A stretch of DNA of 64,000 nucleotides. Origin: CALINB01 sp938045325 (GTDB lineage Bacteria; Pseudomonadota; Alphaproteobacteria; Rhodospirillales; CALINB01). This document shows positions 18,447 to 27,045 of the stretch, piece after piece. Under the pieces are notes generated by a model. That model ran no database searches. It was given only the letters and a program-made list of their open reading frames with translations, and was not told the DNA's origin. Within the stretch, counting starts at the first letter, position 1. Every line of letters begins with the position of its first letter. The stretch spans positions 62,001 through 126,000 of the forward strand of contig JAYNQW010000008.1 of the NCBI GenBank assembly GCA_038114465.1, read 5' to 3'. Made by a program: the position numbers and the translations under genes.

Positions 18447-20548
18447 TCAAAAACCTGCGTGATATTGACGTTGAAGCGTTAACGGCGATTGAGGCGGCAG
18501 CCGAATTGGCGAGTCTCGCCCAAGAGATGATTGAGCATGATCAGGCGTATTATCAAGATGACGCGCCGGTCATTTCCGACGCCGACTACGATGCGCTGCG
18601 CAAACGCAATGAAGCAATTGAGGCCCGGTTTCCTGATTTGGTGCGTCCGGACAGTCCTTCTTTGAGGATCGGCGCTACTCCGGCGGAAAAATTTGAAAAA
18701 GTTACCCACGCCCGGCCTATGCTATCGCTGGGAAACGCCTTCGATGCAGACGATGTACAGGATTTTATTGACCGCATTCGCAGGTTTTTAGGTCTTAAAG
18801 ACGATACCGCGGTCGATATCATGGCCGAACCCAAAATCGATGGTTTATCGATTGCCGCGCGGTACGAGAAAGGGAAGTTTATCCAAGGAGCAACCCGGGG
18901 TGACGGCACGACGGGTGAAAATATTACAGCTAATTTACGAACCCTGAAGGATATACCGGACCGGATTAACGGTGATGTTCCGGATCTCCTAGAGGTGCGC
19001 GGCGAAGTTTACATGGCTAAGTCCGATTTCGCGGCGCTTAATAAACGGCAAGAAAAACGCGGTGAGAAAGTCTTTGCCAATCCGCGCAACGCCGCTGCCG
19101 GCTCACTGCGCCAGCTCGATTCCTCCGTGACCGCGCGCCGCCCGCTCAAATTTTTTGCATACACCTGGGGTGAGGTGACTGGGACGGATGCGTCTGGCTA
19201 TGGTGGGTATGCTGATTGGGATACGCAAGCCGGTTTTTACGATAATCTAAAGGCCTGGGGTTTTTCAGTTAACCCTTATGCAAAAGTTTGCTCAAGTCTT
19301 GAAGAATTACTAGCGCTTCATGGAGAGCTTGAGAATGCGCGGGCTAGCCTTGATTACGATATTGATGGTGTCGTTTATAAAGTGAACCGGCTCGATTGGC
19401 AGCAACGCCTCGGTTTCGTGTCGCGCGCACCCCGGTGGGCCATCGCCCATAAATTTCCTGCCGAAAAAGCCCAGACCCTTTTAAAAAGCATTTTTATTCA
19501 AGTCGGGCGGACCGGCACCCTGACACCGGTCGCCGAGCTTGCGCCCGTCACGGTCGGCGGTGTCGTCGTCTCACGGGCGACGCTTCATAACGAAGATGAG
19601 ATCGAACGCAAAGATATCCGGCCCGGTGATACCGTTGTTGTACAGCGTGCCGGTGACGTCATTCCTCAAGTGGTTAGCTTTGTTGCCGAAAAGCGGAAAA
19701 AGGGTGCACGGAAATACCAGTTTCCTGACCGCTGTCCCGAGTGCGGTAGTCTTGCCGTTCGTGAAGAAGGCGAGGTGGCACGCCGGTGCACAGGCGGCCT
19801 CATTTGCCCGGCTCAGGCTGTAGAACGTTTAAAGCATTTCGTTTCCCGAGATGCTTTCGATATTGAGGGCCTTGGCGCCAAGCATATTGTCGCCTTTTGG
19901 CATGATAAGTTGATCGAAACGCCAGCGGATATATTCCGGCTTCGGGACAAAGCCGATGACATCAAAGGCCGCGAGGGGTGGGGTGACAAATCAGCCGATA
20001 ACCTGTTCGCCGCAATTGCGGAAAAGCAAACAATCGGATTGGACCGGTTTATTTATGCGCTCGGCATCCGCCAAATCGGCCAGGCGACGGCACGTGTTTT
20101 GGCCAAGGAATTCCTCTCGCTTAAAGATCTTCGCGAAGCGATGAGTGCCGCGCAAGACCGCGAATCGGAAGCTTATGCCGACCTCATCAATATCGAAGGC
20201 ATTGGTGAATCGATGGCTGACGATTTGCTCGGTTTTTTTGCCGAAGAACACAATCAAACGGTGCTTGATGATCTGGCAGATTTGTTGACCGTGGAAGATT
20301 TTGAAGCACCAGCTTCCGATTCACCTGTCGCCGGGAAGACGGTCGTGTTTACGGGAACGTTAGAGACGATGACACGCGGTGAAGCCAAAGCGCGGGCTGA
20401 GTCTCTTGGTGCAAAAGTTGCCGGTTCTGTGTCAAAGAAAACTGATTATGTCGTTGCTGGTCCCGGCGCAGGCTCTAAAGCGAAGAAAGCTGACGAACTC
20501 GGCATTGCGACATTGAGCGAAGAAGAATGGCTGGAAATGATCGGTTAA
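18443..20548 (+). CDS. ligA: NAD-dependent DNA ligase LigA
   Basis: Seals nicks in duplex DNA with NAD+ as AMP donor. The 701 residues show the Ia domain (YYQDDAPVISDADYDAL), the adenylation lysine K131 in EPKIDGLS, the VRGEVYM motif, an OB fold, a four-cysteine zinc finger (CPECG then CTGGLIC), helix-hairpin-helix repeats and a C-terminal BRCT domain that begins near SPVAGKTVVFTG. The length is normal. The start is GTG at 18443, overlapping the recN stop by four bases. Confidence 0.97.
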   Translation: MIKNLRDIDVEALTAIEAAAELASLAQEMIEHDQAYYQDDAPVISDADYDALRKRNEAIEARFPDLVRPDSPSLRIGATPAEKFEKVTHARPMLSLGNAFDADDVQDFIDRIRRFLGLKDDTAVDIMAEPKIDGLSIAARYEKGKFIQGATRGDGTTGENITANLRTLKDIPDRINGDVPDLLEVRGEVYMAKSDFAALNKRQEKRGEKVFANPRNAAAGSLRQLDSSVTARRPLKFFAYTWGEVTGTDASGYGGYADWDTQAGFYDNLKAWGFSVNPYAKVCSSLEELLALHGELENARASLDYDIDGVVYKVNRLDWQQRLGFVSRAPRWAIAHKFPAEKAQTLLKSIFIQVGRTGTLTPVAELAPVTVGGVVVSRATLHNEDEIERKDIRPGDTVVVQRAGDVIPQVVSFVAEKRKKGARKYQFPDRCPECGSLAVREEGEVARRCTGGLICPAQAVERLKHFVSRDAFDIEGLGAKHIVAFWHDKLIETPADIFRLRDKADDIKGREGWGDKSADNLFAAIAEKQTIGLDRFIYALGIRQIGQATARVLAKEFLSLKDLREAMSAAQDRESEAYADLINIEGIGESMADDLLGFFAEEHNQTVLDDLADLLTVEDFEAPASDSPVAGKTVVFTGTLETMTRGEAKARAESLGAKVAGSVSKKTDYVVAGPGAGSKAKKADELGIATLSEEEWLEMIG

Positions 20549-20589
20549 AACCGTAAAATGCCGTATCGTTTCAATTGAGAGAGTCAGTT

Positions 20590-20925
20590 ATGCAAGATCT
20601 AAACCATGGGCGCGAGCACGAACGGATCGATTTTAATCGAATGGTCCTGTTGACTGGGGAGCAAGAATACGGCGGCTATATTCACGATGTCTCGGCAAAC
20701 GGTATCTCAGTCGGTTTTGTGTCCCCGGAAGATCAAAACAATCACACGTTTAAAATGGGTGACAGCATTACAGTTGCGATTGAAAATATTGGTGCCGTAA
20801 CCGGTAACGTGAAAAGGATTTTGGGTAATGGCCTTGCTGTCGCCCTCGATGTGAGTGGCGAGGACGAAGAAAAGTTCATTGCACAAATCAAAGATGCGAA
20901 GAATCGATCCGCGGCAAACGCATAG
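20590..20925 (+). CDS. PilZ-domain protein, putative c-di-GMP receptor
   Basis: A 111-residue single-domain protein. It has the PilZ signatures: an N-terminal arginine cluster (REHERIDFNR) followed by the D-x-S-x-x-G motif (HDVSANGISVGF), which bind cyclic di-GMP in characterised PilZ proteins. The frame is open to TTG 20575, but ATG 20590 with a GAGAG Shine-Dalgarno before it is the better start. No signalling partner lies next to it, so its output target is unknown. Confidence 0.82.
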   Translation: MQDLNHGREHERIDFNRMVLLTGEQEYGGYIHDVSANGISVGFVSPEDQNNHTFKMGDSITVAIENIGAVTGNVKRILGNGLAVALDVSGEDEEKFIAQIKDAKNRSAANA

Positions 20926-20930
20926 CCCCA

Positions 20931-20960
20931 GAATTTAATAGAATTTATTAGAATTTATTT
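20931..20960 (+). repeat. three tandem 10-bp repeats
   Basis: GAATTTAATA, GAATTTATTA and GAATTTATTT lie in tandem at 20931-20940, 20941-20950 and 20951-20960. The last copy overlaps the stop codon of the convergent minus-strand gene. The repeat is A/T-rich and short; slippage is the simplest explanation. Confidence 0.7.
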
Positions 20961-21407
20961 TTTCCGGAATTGCTGAAAGATCGGCTCGCTGAAGAGTGGC
21001 GGCGGCGGCGGCGGTTTGCGATTTTTCCAACGTTCCCAATCAGCACAACTCAGAACCCTGACCTTATCGTACCATACCGTGTATTTCGGCCGTGCGCGCG
21101 GGCCGGCAACGGCATGAACGCGTACAATCCAGGGCCGATTTAGGTACTGTTTAATAGCGACTGATAGCCGGGCATCTTGGCTGCCCCGTTCGAGGTTGCC
21201 CCAGCTTTCCAGTGTCATCGGCTGAGATTTCAGTACATAAGACGCAGCATCGCGAACGGACGAGCGGTAGGCGCACGCGGCTTCAATGAATTTCGCGTCA
21301 GGTACGACCGTGAATATTGTGACCTCGGCTTGCCTAATTTTTCCGTTCGGCAATTTTACCGGTGCCATGACCGCTTTGGATTGAATAGCGATAGGCCGTT
21401 TGGCCAC
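20955..21407 (-). CDS. secreted hypothetical protein, apparently frameshifted at its 5' end
   Basis: The intact frame gives 150 residues from GTG 21407 and has no family I recognise. Translated upstream of that GTG, the same frame gives a hydrophobic stretch (AVSFILFGALTVSTSVA) that looks like the second half of a signal peptide, but it is cut by a TAA at 21459-21461. A start at ATG 21489 in the neighbouring frame supplies MVIRLAKTGLIF. Removing one T from the T6 run (A6 at 21453-21458 on the plus strand) joins the two into a typical signal peptide. So the true gene is probably 20955-21489. The shift may be a sequencing error, slippage or a mutation. The C-terminus has a poly-proline run and ends in a basic tail. 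Confidence 0.6.
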   Translation of the reverse strand: MAKRPIAIQSKAVMAPVKLPNGKIRQAEVTIFTVVPDAKFIEAACAYRSSVRDAASYVLKSQPMTLESWGNLERGSQDARLSVAIKQYLNRPWIVRVHAVAGPRARPKYTVWYDKVRVLSCADWERWKNRKPPPPPPLFSEPIFQQFRKK

Positions 21408-21582
21408 TGATGTCGAGACAGTCAGCGCGCCAAAGAGTATAAATGATACCGCAAAAAATTAAGCCAGTTTTTGCCAACCTGATCACCATGATTTTGCGTC
21501 AAACAGCAGATTTATAACTAATAATAGAATATCAATAATCCAGTATTAACGCGGTGATGGTTGTCACAGGAAATTGTTTAAA

Positions 21583-21963
21583 TTATTCGCCGTATCCGGA
21601 GCCGGCCTTTTTGTACTCTTCCCGTGGTGGGCTAAATATATCGAGGACAACGCATTCTTTATCCCCGGTACGCACGCTGTGCTCAACGCCGCCGCGCGTA
21701 CACCAAAAATCACCGGCCTTGGCCGGGATTTCCTGACCGTCTTGTATGCGGATGCATTCGCCTTCTAATATTACGCCCCATTGTTCTTCCGGATGGCTAT
21801 GGAGTGTACCTTCGGTATGTGGGTCGATACGCACGACCGACAACATCACGTTATCGCCGACAAAAATTCGGGTGTTTACACCTTTCGTCAGTTCCCGCTT
21901 CAGGCCTTGAGCATCGTCGTGAAGGTTAAATAACCAAGGGGATAATGTAGTATCATCGGTCAT
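21583..21963 (-). CDS. cupin-domain protein
   Basis: About 126 residues with a single cupin barrel: motif 1 is seen as GTLHSHPEEQWGVILEGE, with His-His-Glu metal ligands, and motif 2 as PAKAGDFWCTRGGVEHSV. Such small cupins bind a metal and act as isomerases, dioxygenases or ligand sensors; the substrate cannot be told. A GAGG ribosome site lies about 11 bases before ATG 21963, and only 2 bases before the alternative ATG 21972, so 21963 is preferred. It is flanked by monocistronic-looking genes. Confidence 0.75.
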   Translation of the reverse strand: MTDDTTLSPWLFNLHDDAQGLKRELTKGVNTRIFVGDNVMLSVVRIDPHTEGTLHSHPEEQWGVILEGECIRIQDGQEIPAKAGDFWCTRGGVEHSVRTGDKECVVLDIFSPPREEYKKAGSGYGE

Positions 21964-22030
21964 AAGGATCATTTCCTCAAAAATGGTTCACGATGAAATG
22001 AATTGTGGCCGATTTGTGTGCTCGGTCAAA

Positions 22031-22061
22031 GAAAAACCCCGCCAAGAGGATTCTTAAGCGG
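22031..22061 (-). terminator. Rho-independent terminator, minus strand
   Basis: On the minus strand CCGC and AAGA pair with TCTT and GCGG across a four-base loop, with small internal mismatches. GG and a run of five T plus further T follow (plus-strand A-run 22032-22036). It lies downstream of the small minus-strand frame 22130-22360 and supports transcription of that region. Confidence 0.55.
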
Positions 22062-22129
22062 AGTGTTTCTAAGCCGGGTCTTTGCGGGAGGAAAAGCGCT
22101 CAAGGATAACGCTGGCTAGAGATGCCGGG

Positions 22130-22360
22130 TTAATTAAAAGCAATCTTGGGTCCGGCCATGGATTGTATCATGCCGTTCTCCCGGGAAGTATCTTCACGGG
22201 TAGCATCGTGGAGCATGTCCAGATTTTTCACAGGCGACGGTTCATGATGGCGGGAGCAGATCACACGCAGGCGGCTTTTGCCGTGATTGATCGGGGCCAT
22301 CGTCTTGGTTTTGAATTCGTAACTTGAAGAAACCCTAGGCTTATTTTGTGATACAGGCAT
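22130..22360 (-). CDS. possible 76-residue protein, unrecognised
   Basis: In the otherwise empty 566-base gap between the cupin and OsmC genes, ATG 22360 on the minus strand has a GGAG ribosome site seven bases upstream (22368-22371). An intrinsic terminator lies downstream (22031-22061). The product is basic and polar, without a membrane segment or known motif. A plus-strand frame of similar length overlaps it (22082-22327) but lacks such signals. The rest of the gap is A/T-rich with nothing clear. Confidence 0.35.
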   Translation of the reverse strand: MPVSQNKPRVSSSYEFKTKTMAPINHGKSRLRVICSRHHEPSPVKNLDMLHDATREDTSRENGMIQSMAGPKIAFN

Positions 22361-22529
22361 TCTTTTGCTCCATGAGAAACACTGTGCCGGTATCATAATC
22401 AAAGGTAAAATTTTGCCCTATTATCCAAACGGTTATGTATACCGAAGAGTTGATTGGCGATTCCCCAAAGGGATAAGAAGCTTGCCCGATTGGATAATAA
22501 ACCGATGGATACGTTCTCGATTTTTTGTT

Positions 22530-22952
22530 CTAGGAATTTGAATTCTTAATCACGACTTCGTGGGTGATTTCCGCGGTTTTTGCCAACATGATTGAGGCTG
22601 AACAGTATTTCTCGGCCGTGAGGTGAACGGCGCGCTCGACCTTGTCCGGATTGAGGTTCTTCCCCGTCACCGTGAATTTCACATGGATTTTGGTGAAGAC
22701 TTTGGGGTCTTCTTCCGCCCGTTCCGCCGTGATATCGGCGACGCAATCCTCGACGGCTTCGCGGGACTTTTCGAGAATATGCACAACATCGAATGCGGTG
22801 CAGCCGCCCATACCAATCAGTATCGTTTCCATGGGGCGCACGCCCATGTTGCGCCCGCCGGCGTCCGGTGCGCCGTCCATGACGATGGTGTGGCCGCTGC
22901 CGGATTCACCCAGGAACATCCGGTCTTGGACCCATTTCACACTGGCTTTCAT
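22530..22952 (-). CDS. OsmC/Ohr-family protein
   Basis: A 140-residue protein of the OsmC superfamily, YhfA-like. It has the two conserved cysteines of the family, Cys51 in GMGGCTAFDVV and Cys117 in EKYCSASIM, which reduce organic peroxides in characterised Ohr/OsmC proteins. The N-terminal METILIGMGGC stretch is typical. It is cytoplasmic, with no signal peptide. It likely serves peroxide or osmotic stress defence; the exact subgroup is not certain. Confidence 0.85.
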   Translation of the reverse strand: MKASVKWVQDRMFLGESGSGHTIVMDGAPDAGGRNMGVRPMETILIGMGGCTAFDVVHILEKSREAVEDCVADITAERAEEDPKVFTKIHVKFTVTGKNLNPDKVERAVHLTAEKYCSASIMLAKTAEITHEVVIKNSNS

Positions 22953-22989
22953 TTTGTTTTCTTTCTCCGAGTTATTCCGTCGGTATTTC

Positions 22990-23277
22990 TTAATGAGGCG
23001 TAAAGGTCAACTTAAAATCTCGGTAGGTTTTATTGACCGCCATGCGCACGATGACAAGGCCCCATAATAGGTAAATACTGAGGCCGATCAGTGTGCTGAT
23101 CACCTTCACGGTGTCTTGCGATGCGCCGATGCTGTTCAGCGCCAGGCCGACGACATATCCAACCGTACCGCCGATGACGATCAATCCGGCAAGCCCGCGC
23201 CAGGCGAGCAGCCACCAAACGCGCAATACTTGTTGCCATGTCATTTGTGCCGTGCTTTCCGATGATGGTTCAGCCAT
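22990..23277 (-). CDS. small two-helix membrane protein
   Basis: Translation from ATG 23277 gives about 95 residues. A GGAGGGGG ribosome site lies just upstream and decides this start over the TTG at 23289. Two hydrophobic segments (about 29-50 and 62-80 of the product) are separated by a short loop, with a basic C-terminus. I recognise no family. It is co-directional with the OsmC gene 37 bases downstream and may share its transcript. Confidence 0.65.
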   Translation of the reverse strand: MAEPSSESTAQMTWQQVLRVWWLLAWRGLAGLIVIGGTVGYVVGLALNSIGASQDTVKVISTLIGLSIYLLWGLVIVRMAVNKTYRDFKLTFTPH

Positions 23278-23385
23278 GTCCCCCTCCAATTGCCGTTGGA
23301 TAAGATGGATAAAACGTGTAACGCGGCATTAGCCTACTGTATTATCGGACAACGGCAAAATTTGAGGACATTAGGGGAGATTTTG

Positions 23386-24405
23386 ATGCGCGCATGGTGG
23401 TTTGAAAAGCCGGGACCGGCGAAAGAAGTCCTGCAATTTGGCGAATTACCCGATCCGGAAGCGGGTCCGGGCGAGGTGCGGGTGAGGGTCGCGTATTCGG
23501 CGATCAACCCGACGGATTGCAAGCGCCGGAACTCTGTCGGCCCGTCGGTCGGGCGCGATATCGGGCGTTTTGACCGGGTCACTCCCCATAACGACGGCTC
23601 CGGCGTGATCGATGCCGTCGGCGAGGGTGTCGATCCGTCGCGCGTCGGTGAACGGGTTTGGCTGTTCGGCCCGCAGGCGGACAGCCCGGATAAATCCTAC
23701 GGCACCTGCGCCGAATATTGCGTGCTCGCCTCCAGAAAGGCGATCAAGCTGCCGGATAACACGTCTCTCGCCGAAGGCGCGTGCCTGGGCGTACCGGCGG
23801 TCACCGCGCATGTATCGTTATTTCCCGACGGCCCGGTAACAGGTGAGACGGTTTATGTGAGCGGCGCGTCGGGCCGGGTCGGCAAATACGCCGTGCAGCT
23901 CGCCAAACTTTCGGGTGCCACCGTGATCGGCTGTGTCGGCTCGGCGGATAAGGCCAAAGATGTTGCCGCCTTGGGCTGCGATCATGTGCTGAATTACAAA
24001 ACCGACGATCTGCCGAAAGAAGTGAAGGCCCTGACCGGTGGAGAAGGCGTCGACCGTATTATCGAGGTGGATTTCGGCACCAACATCGATTTGCACCGGG
24101 ACTTGATTAAATGCAACGGCACGGTCTCGACCTATGGCTCGCCCGGTGTGCATGAGAGTGTGTTTAAGTTCTATCCCAATAAGTTCATGAACATCGTCTA
24201 TCGTATGGTGACGGTCTTTCGCATGCCGACCGAAGCGCTGGATTTAGCCTTCAAGGAAATCACCGAACACATGGAAGCGGGCAAACTCAGTCATCACGTC
24301 GGCGTGACGTATCCCTTCAAAGACGTGCCGCAAGCGCACGTGGATTTGGAAACGGCGCCGATCTACGGCGTCGTCGCGGTCGCGATTAATGAGGGTTTGG
24401 AATAA
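23386..24405 (+). CDS. MDR-family NADPH:quinone reductase-like oxidoreductase
   Basis: A 339-residue zinc-independent member of the medium-chain dehydrogenase/reductase superfamily. The N-terminal GroES-like part includes AYSAINPTDCKRR and DGSGVIDAVGEGVD. The Rossmann part opens with VSGASGRVGKYAVQLAKL, the AxxGxxG-type loop typical of NADPH quinone oxidoreductases, and no structural zinc cysteine cluster is visible. ATG 23386 follows an AGGGGAG ribosome site, so the open frame back to 23290 is rejected. The natural substrate is unknown. Confidence 0.85.
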   Translation: MRAWWFEKPGPAKEVLQFGELPDPEAGPGEVRVRVAYSAINPTDCKRRNSVGPSVGRDIGRFDRVTPHNDGSGVIDAVGEGVDPSRVGERVWLFGPQADSPDKSYGTCAEYCVLASRKAIKLPDNTSLAEGACLGVPAVTAHVSLFPDGPVTGETVYVSGASGRVGKYAVQLAKLSGATVIGCVGSADKAKDVAALGCDHVLNYKTDDLPKEVKALTGGEGVDRIIEVDFGTNIDLHRDLIKCNGTVSTYGSPGVHESVFKFYPNKFMNIVYRMVTVFRMPTEALDLAFKEITEHMEAGKLSHHVGVTYPFKDVPQAHVDLETAPIYGVVAVAINEGLE

Positions 24406-24410
24406 GCGGC

Positions 24411-24893
24411 TTAATGCAACTTGCTGGGCAGGTCTTGGATGGCGCCGTCGATGAGTTTATCGGCGCGTTCACCCTTCATCTCTTCGGATAGCAATTTCCG
24501 TGCTGCTTCGACGGCGACTTCGGCGGCGATACGCCGGACATCGTCGGTGGCGGCTTTTTCCGCATGAGCGATCCGGTCGACCGCGAGCTTTTCGCGCCGG
24601 GCAAGCGCCTTATCGAGATTTTCCTTAGCCGTCGCGGCGTAGTTTTCGGCTTCGGTGCGGGCCCGCTCGATGATGTCTTCGGCTTCGCGGGCTGCGTCAC
24701 GCTGCAGGCGTTGGTATTTTGCGAGCAGGTCTTGGGCTTCTTCGCGCAGCTTTTCGGCTTCGTCGAGCTCGGCCTTGATGCTGTCAGCGCGGGCATCCAG
24801 CGCGTCCGTGATCATCGTCCAGATCTTCTTGCCGATCAGGGCAATGAAAATCACGAAGGAGACGAGAACCCAGAATGTCGGATCTTGAAACAT
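24411..24893 (-). CDS. atpF: F0 ATP synthase subunit b
   Basis: A 160-residue peripheral-stalk subunit: one N-terminal membrane segment (about 6-22) followed by a long charged coiled coil rich in Ala, Glu, Lys and Arg. It is the last gene of the minus-strand atpI-B-E-b'-b operon and starts 12 bases after the b' gene. Having both b and b' subunits is known from Alphaproteobacteria and photosynthetic bacteria. No F1 genes lie near; in this class the F1 genes form a separate operon. Confidence 0.93.
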   Translation of the reverse strand: MFQDPTFWVLVSFVIFIALIGKKIWTMITDALDARADSIKAELDEAEKLREEAQDLLAKYQRLQRDAAREAEDIIERARTEAENYAATAKENLDKALARREKLAVDRIAHAEKAATDDVRRIAAEVAVEAARKLLSEEMKGERADKLIDGAIQDLPSKLH

Positions 24894-24905
24894 CGATGCT
24901 TTGTC

Positions 24906-25409
24906 CTATCCCGTTGGGCCGATCCGGCTTTTAAGCGCCGCATCGACCGCCGCAGTCACGTTGGCCTCATTGGGTTTCTCGCCGGTCAGGCGTTCCATGG
25001 CGGCCGCGGTGAGTTCCGCTGACATGCCTTGCAGTTCGCCGATGGCCTGGTTTTTGGCTTGCTCGATGCGCGCTTCGCCTTGTTCAATTTGTTCGGCCAA
25101 GGTTTCGCCCAAGGCCGCCTGGCGGTTGGCGGCTTCTTCGGCCAGTTCCGCGCGTACCCCGGCGATGACCGCTTGGGCTTTATCGCGCGCTTCGGCGATA
25201 GCCGCCTCGTAGGCCTCCAGCACCGTGTCGGCTTCTTTTTTGAACTCCTCGGCCCTTTCCAGATTATCGCTCATGCGCTCCTGGCGGGCTTCCAGCACGT
25301 CGGCGACGCGTGGCAGGGCGACCCGCCACATCACCAGGAACAGAATGCCGAAGGTGACGAGGAGCCAAAATAGCTGAGGCAAAAAGGTCGATGCGTCGAG
25401 TTGAGGCAT
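24906..25409 (-). CDS. atpG: F0 ATP synthase subunit b'
   Basis: A 167-residue second stalk subunit with the N-terminal LPQLFWLLVTFGILFLVMW membrane segment, typical of b', followed by a long coiled coil. It pairs with subunit b encoded directly downstream to form a heterodimeric stalk. The symbol is used variably (atpG, atpX or atpF2). It sits between the c and b subunit genes as in other Alphaproteobacteria. Confidence 0.92.
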   Translation of the reverse strand: MPQLDASTFLPQLFWLLVTFGILFLVMWRVALPRVADVLEARQERMSDNLERAEEFKKEADTVLEAYEAAIAEARDKAQAVIAGVRAELAEEAANRQAALGETLAEQIEQGEARIEQAKNQAIGELQGMSAELTAAAMERLTGEKPNEANVTAAVDAALKSRIGPTG

Positions 25410-25443
25410 GGCGCTCTCTTGTCAGGTTGCGGTCTAACCGGGG

Positions 25444-25668
25444 TTAGCCGAACAGGATAATGAGCGCGATGGCCAGCGCGAAAATGGCGGTCGCTTCGGA
25501 AAGCGCGAAGCCGACGAACGTCCAGGCTTGGACGTCGTTCCGTGCGGCCGGGTTGCGTCCGACGGCGAGAACGAAGGCGGCAAATACGACACCGATACCG
25601 ACGCCCGCACCGGCAACACCGATCACGGCCAATCCGGCTCCGAGTAATTTAGCGGCTGCTAATTCCAT
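25444..25668 (-). CDS. atpE: F0 ATP synthase subunit c
   Basis: A 74-residue hairpin of two membrane helices forming the rotor ring. The polar loop carries VGRNPAARND, and the second helix has the proton-carrying Glu in FALSEATAIFALAIAL. The extra polar residues of sodium-type c subunits are not obvious, so proton coupling is likely. The first helix has the glycine-rich AGAGVGIGVVF pattern that allows tight packing. Confidence 0.96.
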   Translation of the reverse strand: MELAAAKLLGAGLAVIGVAGAGVGIGVVFAAFVLAVGRNPAARNDVQAWTFVGFALSEATAIFALAIALIILFG

Positions 25669-25729
25669 TTTTTAGTCCCCTTTCTTAATCTTGTTAAAAG
25701 CGTCAAAGTTTATTCGTTGATGGTTCAAA

Positions 25730-26461
25730 TTAATGCAGGTGGATGGCATCGCTGATGTAAAGGCACGTCAGGATGGTGAAGATAAACGCCTGCAGGAAGG
25801 CGATCACGATTTCAAGCCCGGTCAGCGCCACCAAAAACGCGAGGGGCATAATGCCCAACAGGCCGAGTGGAATGACGAAGCCGGCGAACACTTTCAGCAA
25901 TAAGTGCCCGGCCATCATGTTGGCGAACAGGCGGACCGACAGGCTCACGGGACGCGAGAGATACGAGATGATCTCGATCGGGATGAGCAGCGGTGCCATC
26001 CAGACCGGCACGCCCGGCGGCAGGAAAAAGCTGAGGAAGTGAAGCTTGTGTTTGAAAATGCCGATCAGGGTGACGCCGATGAAAATAAATCCGGCGAAGG
26101 CGAACGTCACGATGATGTGGCTGGTGAAGGTAAAGCTGTATGGGATCATCCCGAGCAGGTTGCCGAACAGGATGAACATAAAGAGCGAAAAGACAAACGG
26201 GAAATACGGGCGGCCTTCGGGCCCGACCGTATCGCGTACCAGGTTCGCGATGAACATGTAGCTCATTTCCGCGATCGACTGGAAGCGGTTCGGCACTAAG
26301 GCGTGTCCGCGCATGCTGAGCACCATCAGCAGCGTGATGGCGACGATGGAGATCGTCATGAACGCAGCCGAATTGGTGAAGGAAATATCCCAGCCGCCCA
26401 CCTTGAGCGGGATCAGCGGTTTGATGACAAACTGGGTGATGGGGCTGTGTGCGTCGGCCAC
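25730..26461 (-). CDS. atpB: F0 ATP synthase subunit a
   Basis: A 243-residue polytopic subunit forming the proton half-channels against the c ring. The essential arginine is seen in SLSVRLFANMMAGHLLLKV, and the C-terminal helix shows ALTGLEIVIAFLQAFIFTIL. Five or more hydrophobic segments are present. It starts three bases after the atpI stop, indicating coupling. Confidence 0.96.
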   Translation of the reverse strand: MADAHSPITQFVIKPLIPLKVGGWDISFTNSAAFMTISIVAITLLMVLSMRGHALVPNRFQSIAEMSYMFIANLVRDTVGPEGRPYFPFVFSLFMFILFGNLLGMIPYSFTFTSHIIVTFAFAGFIFIGVTLIGIFKHKLHFLSFFLPPGVPVWMAPLLIPIEIISYLSRPVSLSVRLFANMMAGHLLLKVFAGFVIPLGLLGIMPLAFLVALTGLEIVIAFLQAFIFTILTCLYISDAIHLH

Positions 26462-26464
26462 GGT

Positions 26465-26818
26465 CTAGTTCTTCCCTTTATCTTCTTCTTGATCCGATTT
26501 CTGATAGCCGGCGGCATAGCCATAGCCGCTGGCGAGACGGTAGACATTTAACATACCGGCGACCGCTCCCAAGAGAATAAAAACGATTTTGAGCCAAGGA
26601 CTGGTGTCGAGCCAGTTGTCGAGCAGCCAACCGATGGCCGTGCCGACGGCGATAGCGGAAACCATTTCGACGCCCATGCGCATCGCTTGGCCGATTCCAG
26701 ATTGCTGTTGATTAGATGAATCGCCGGTTTTGCCATATCGCTTCTGTTCCGATTGCCGGGCCCGTGAAAGGCGGGCGTCGAAGTCGTCTGTTGGTTCCGG
26801 CGGTTTGCGATCATTCAT
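26465..26818 (-). CDS. atpI: F0F1 ATP synthase accessory protein AtpI
   Basis: Translation from ATG 26818 gives about 117 residues: a polar N-terminal half followed by two membrane helices with the conserved GTAIGWLLDNWLDTSPW loop of the AtpI/AtpZ family. AtpI helps c-ring assembly in some bacteria. The frame is open to 26860, but 26818 gives the usual N-terminus. It is the first gene of the F0 operon and has a good promoter about 80 bases upstream. Confidence 0.88.
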   Translation of the reverse strand: MNDRKPPEPTDDFDARLSRARQSEQKRYGKTGDSSNQQQSGIGQAMRMGVEMVSAIAVGTAIGWLLDNWLDTSPWLKIVFILLGAVAGMLNVYRLASGYGYAAGYQKSDQEEDKGKN

Positions 26819-26898
26819 CCATAAATCCTGACAGCGCCGCGCCGGTCTGTCACGGCCCAAAAGGCGGGGAGGCCCCAGACTTCTTGGGCTGCGGCGCG

Positions 26899-26927
26899 AA
26901 AGTACTGGCGGCCTCGGGTGCTGTCAA
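26899..26927 (-). promoter_or_regulatory. sigma-70-type promoter of the atp operon
   Basis: On the minus strand a perfect -35 TTGACA (26927-26922) is followed after exactly 17 bases by TACTTT (26904-26899), a partial match to TATAAT. Transcription would start about 26890, giving a leader of roughly 70 bases before atpI. The position fits the 227-base gap between smc and atpI. Confidence 0.55.
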
Positions 26928-27045
26928 GGCCGGGCAGGTATGCCGTAACCACATGGAAATAAAAGGGAAATAAAGGGTCCACAGGGGCTTATTTAGGCCC
27001 GTTGAGAGAATTGATGGAGGAGTCGGTGGGGAGGGCTGTGAGGAG

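Noticed and set aside
20931..20960. CRISPR or phase-variation repeat
   Set aside because: Only three near-identical 10-mers without spacers; short A/T slippage tract between gene ends.
22082..22327. 81-codon plus-strand frame in the cupin-OsmC gap
   Set aside because: Overlaps the minus-strand candidate at 22130-22360, which has a better ribosome site and a terminator; this frame has neither.
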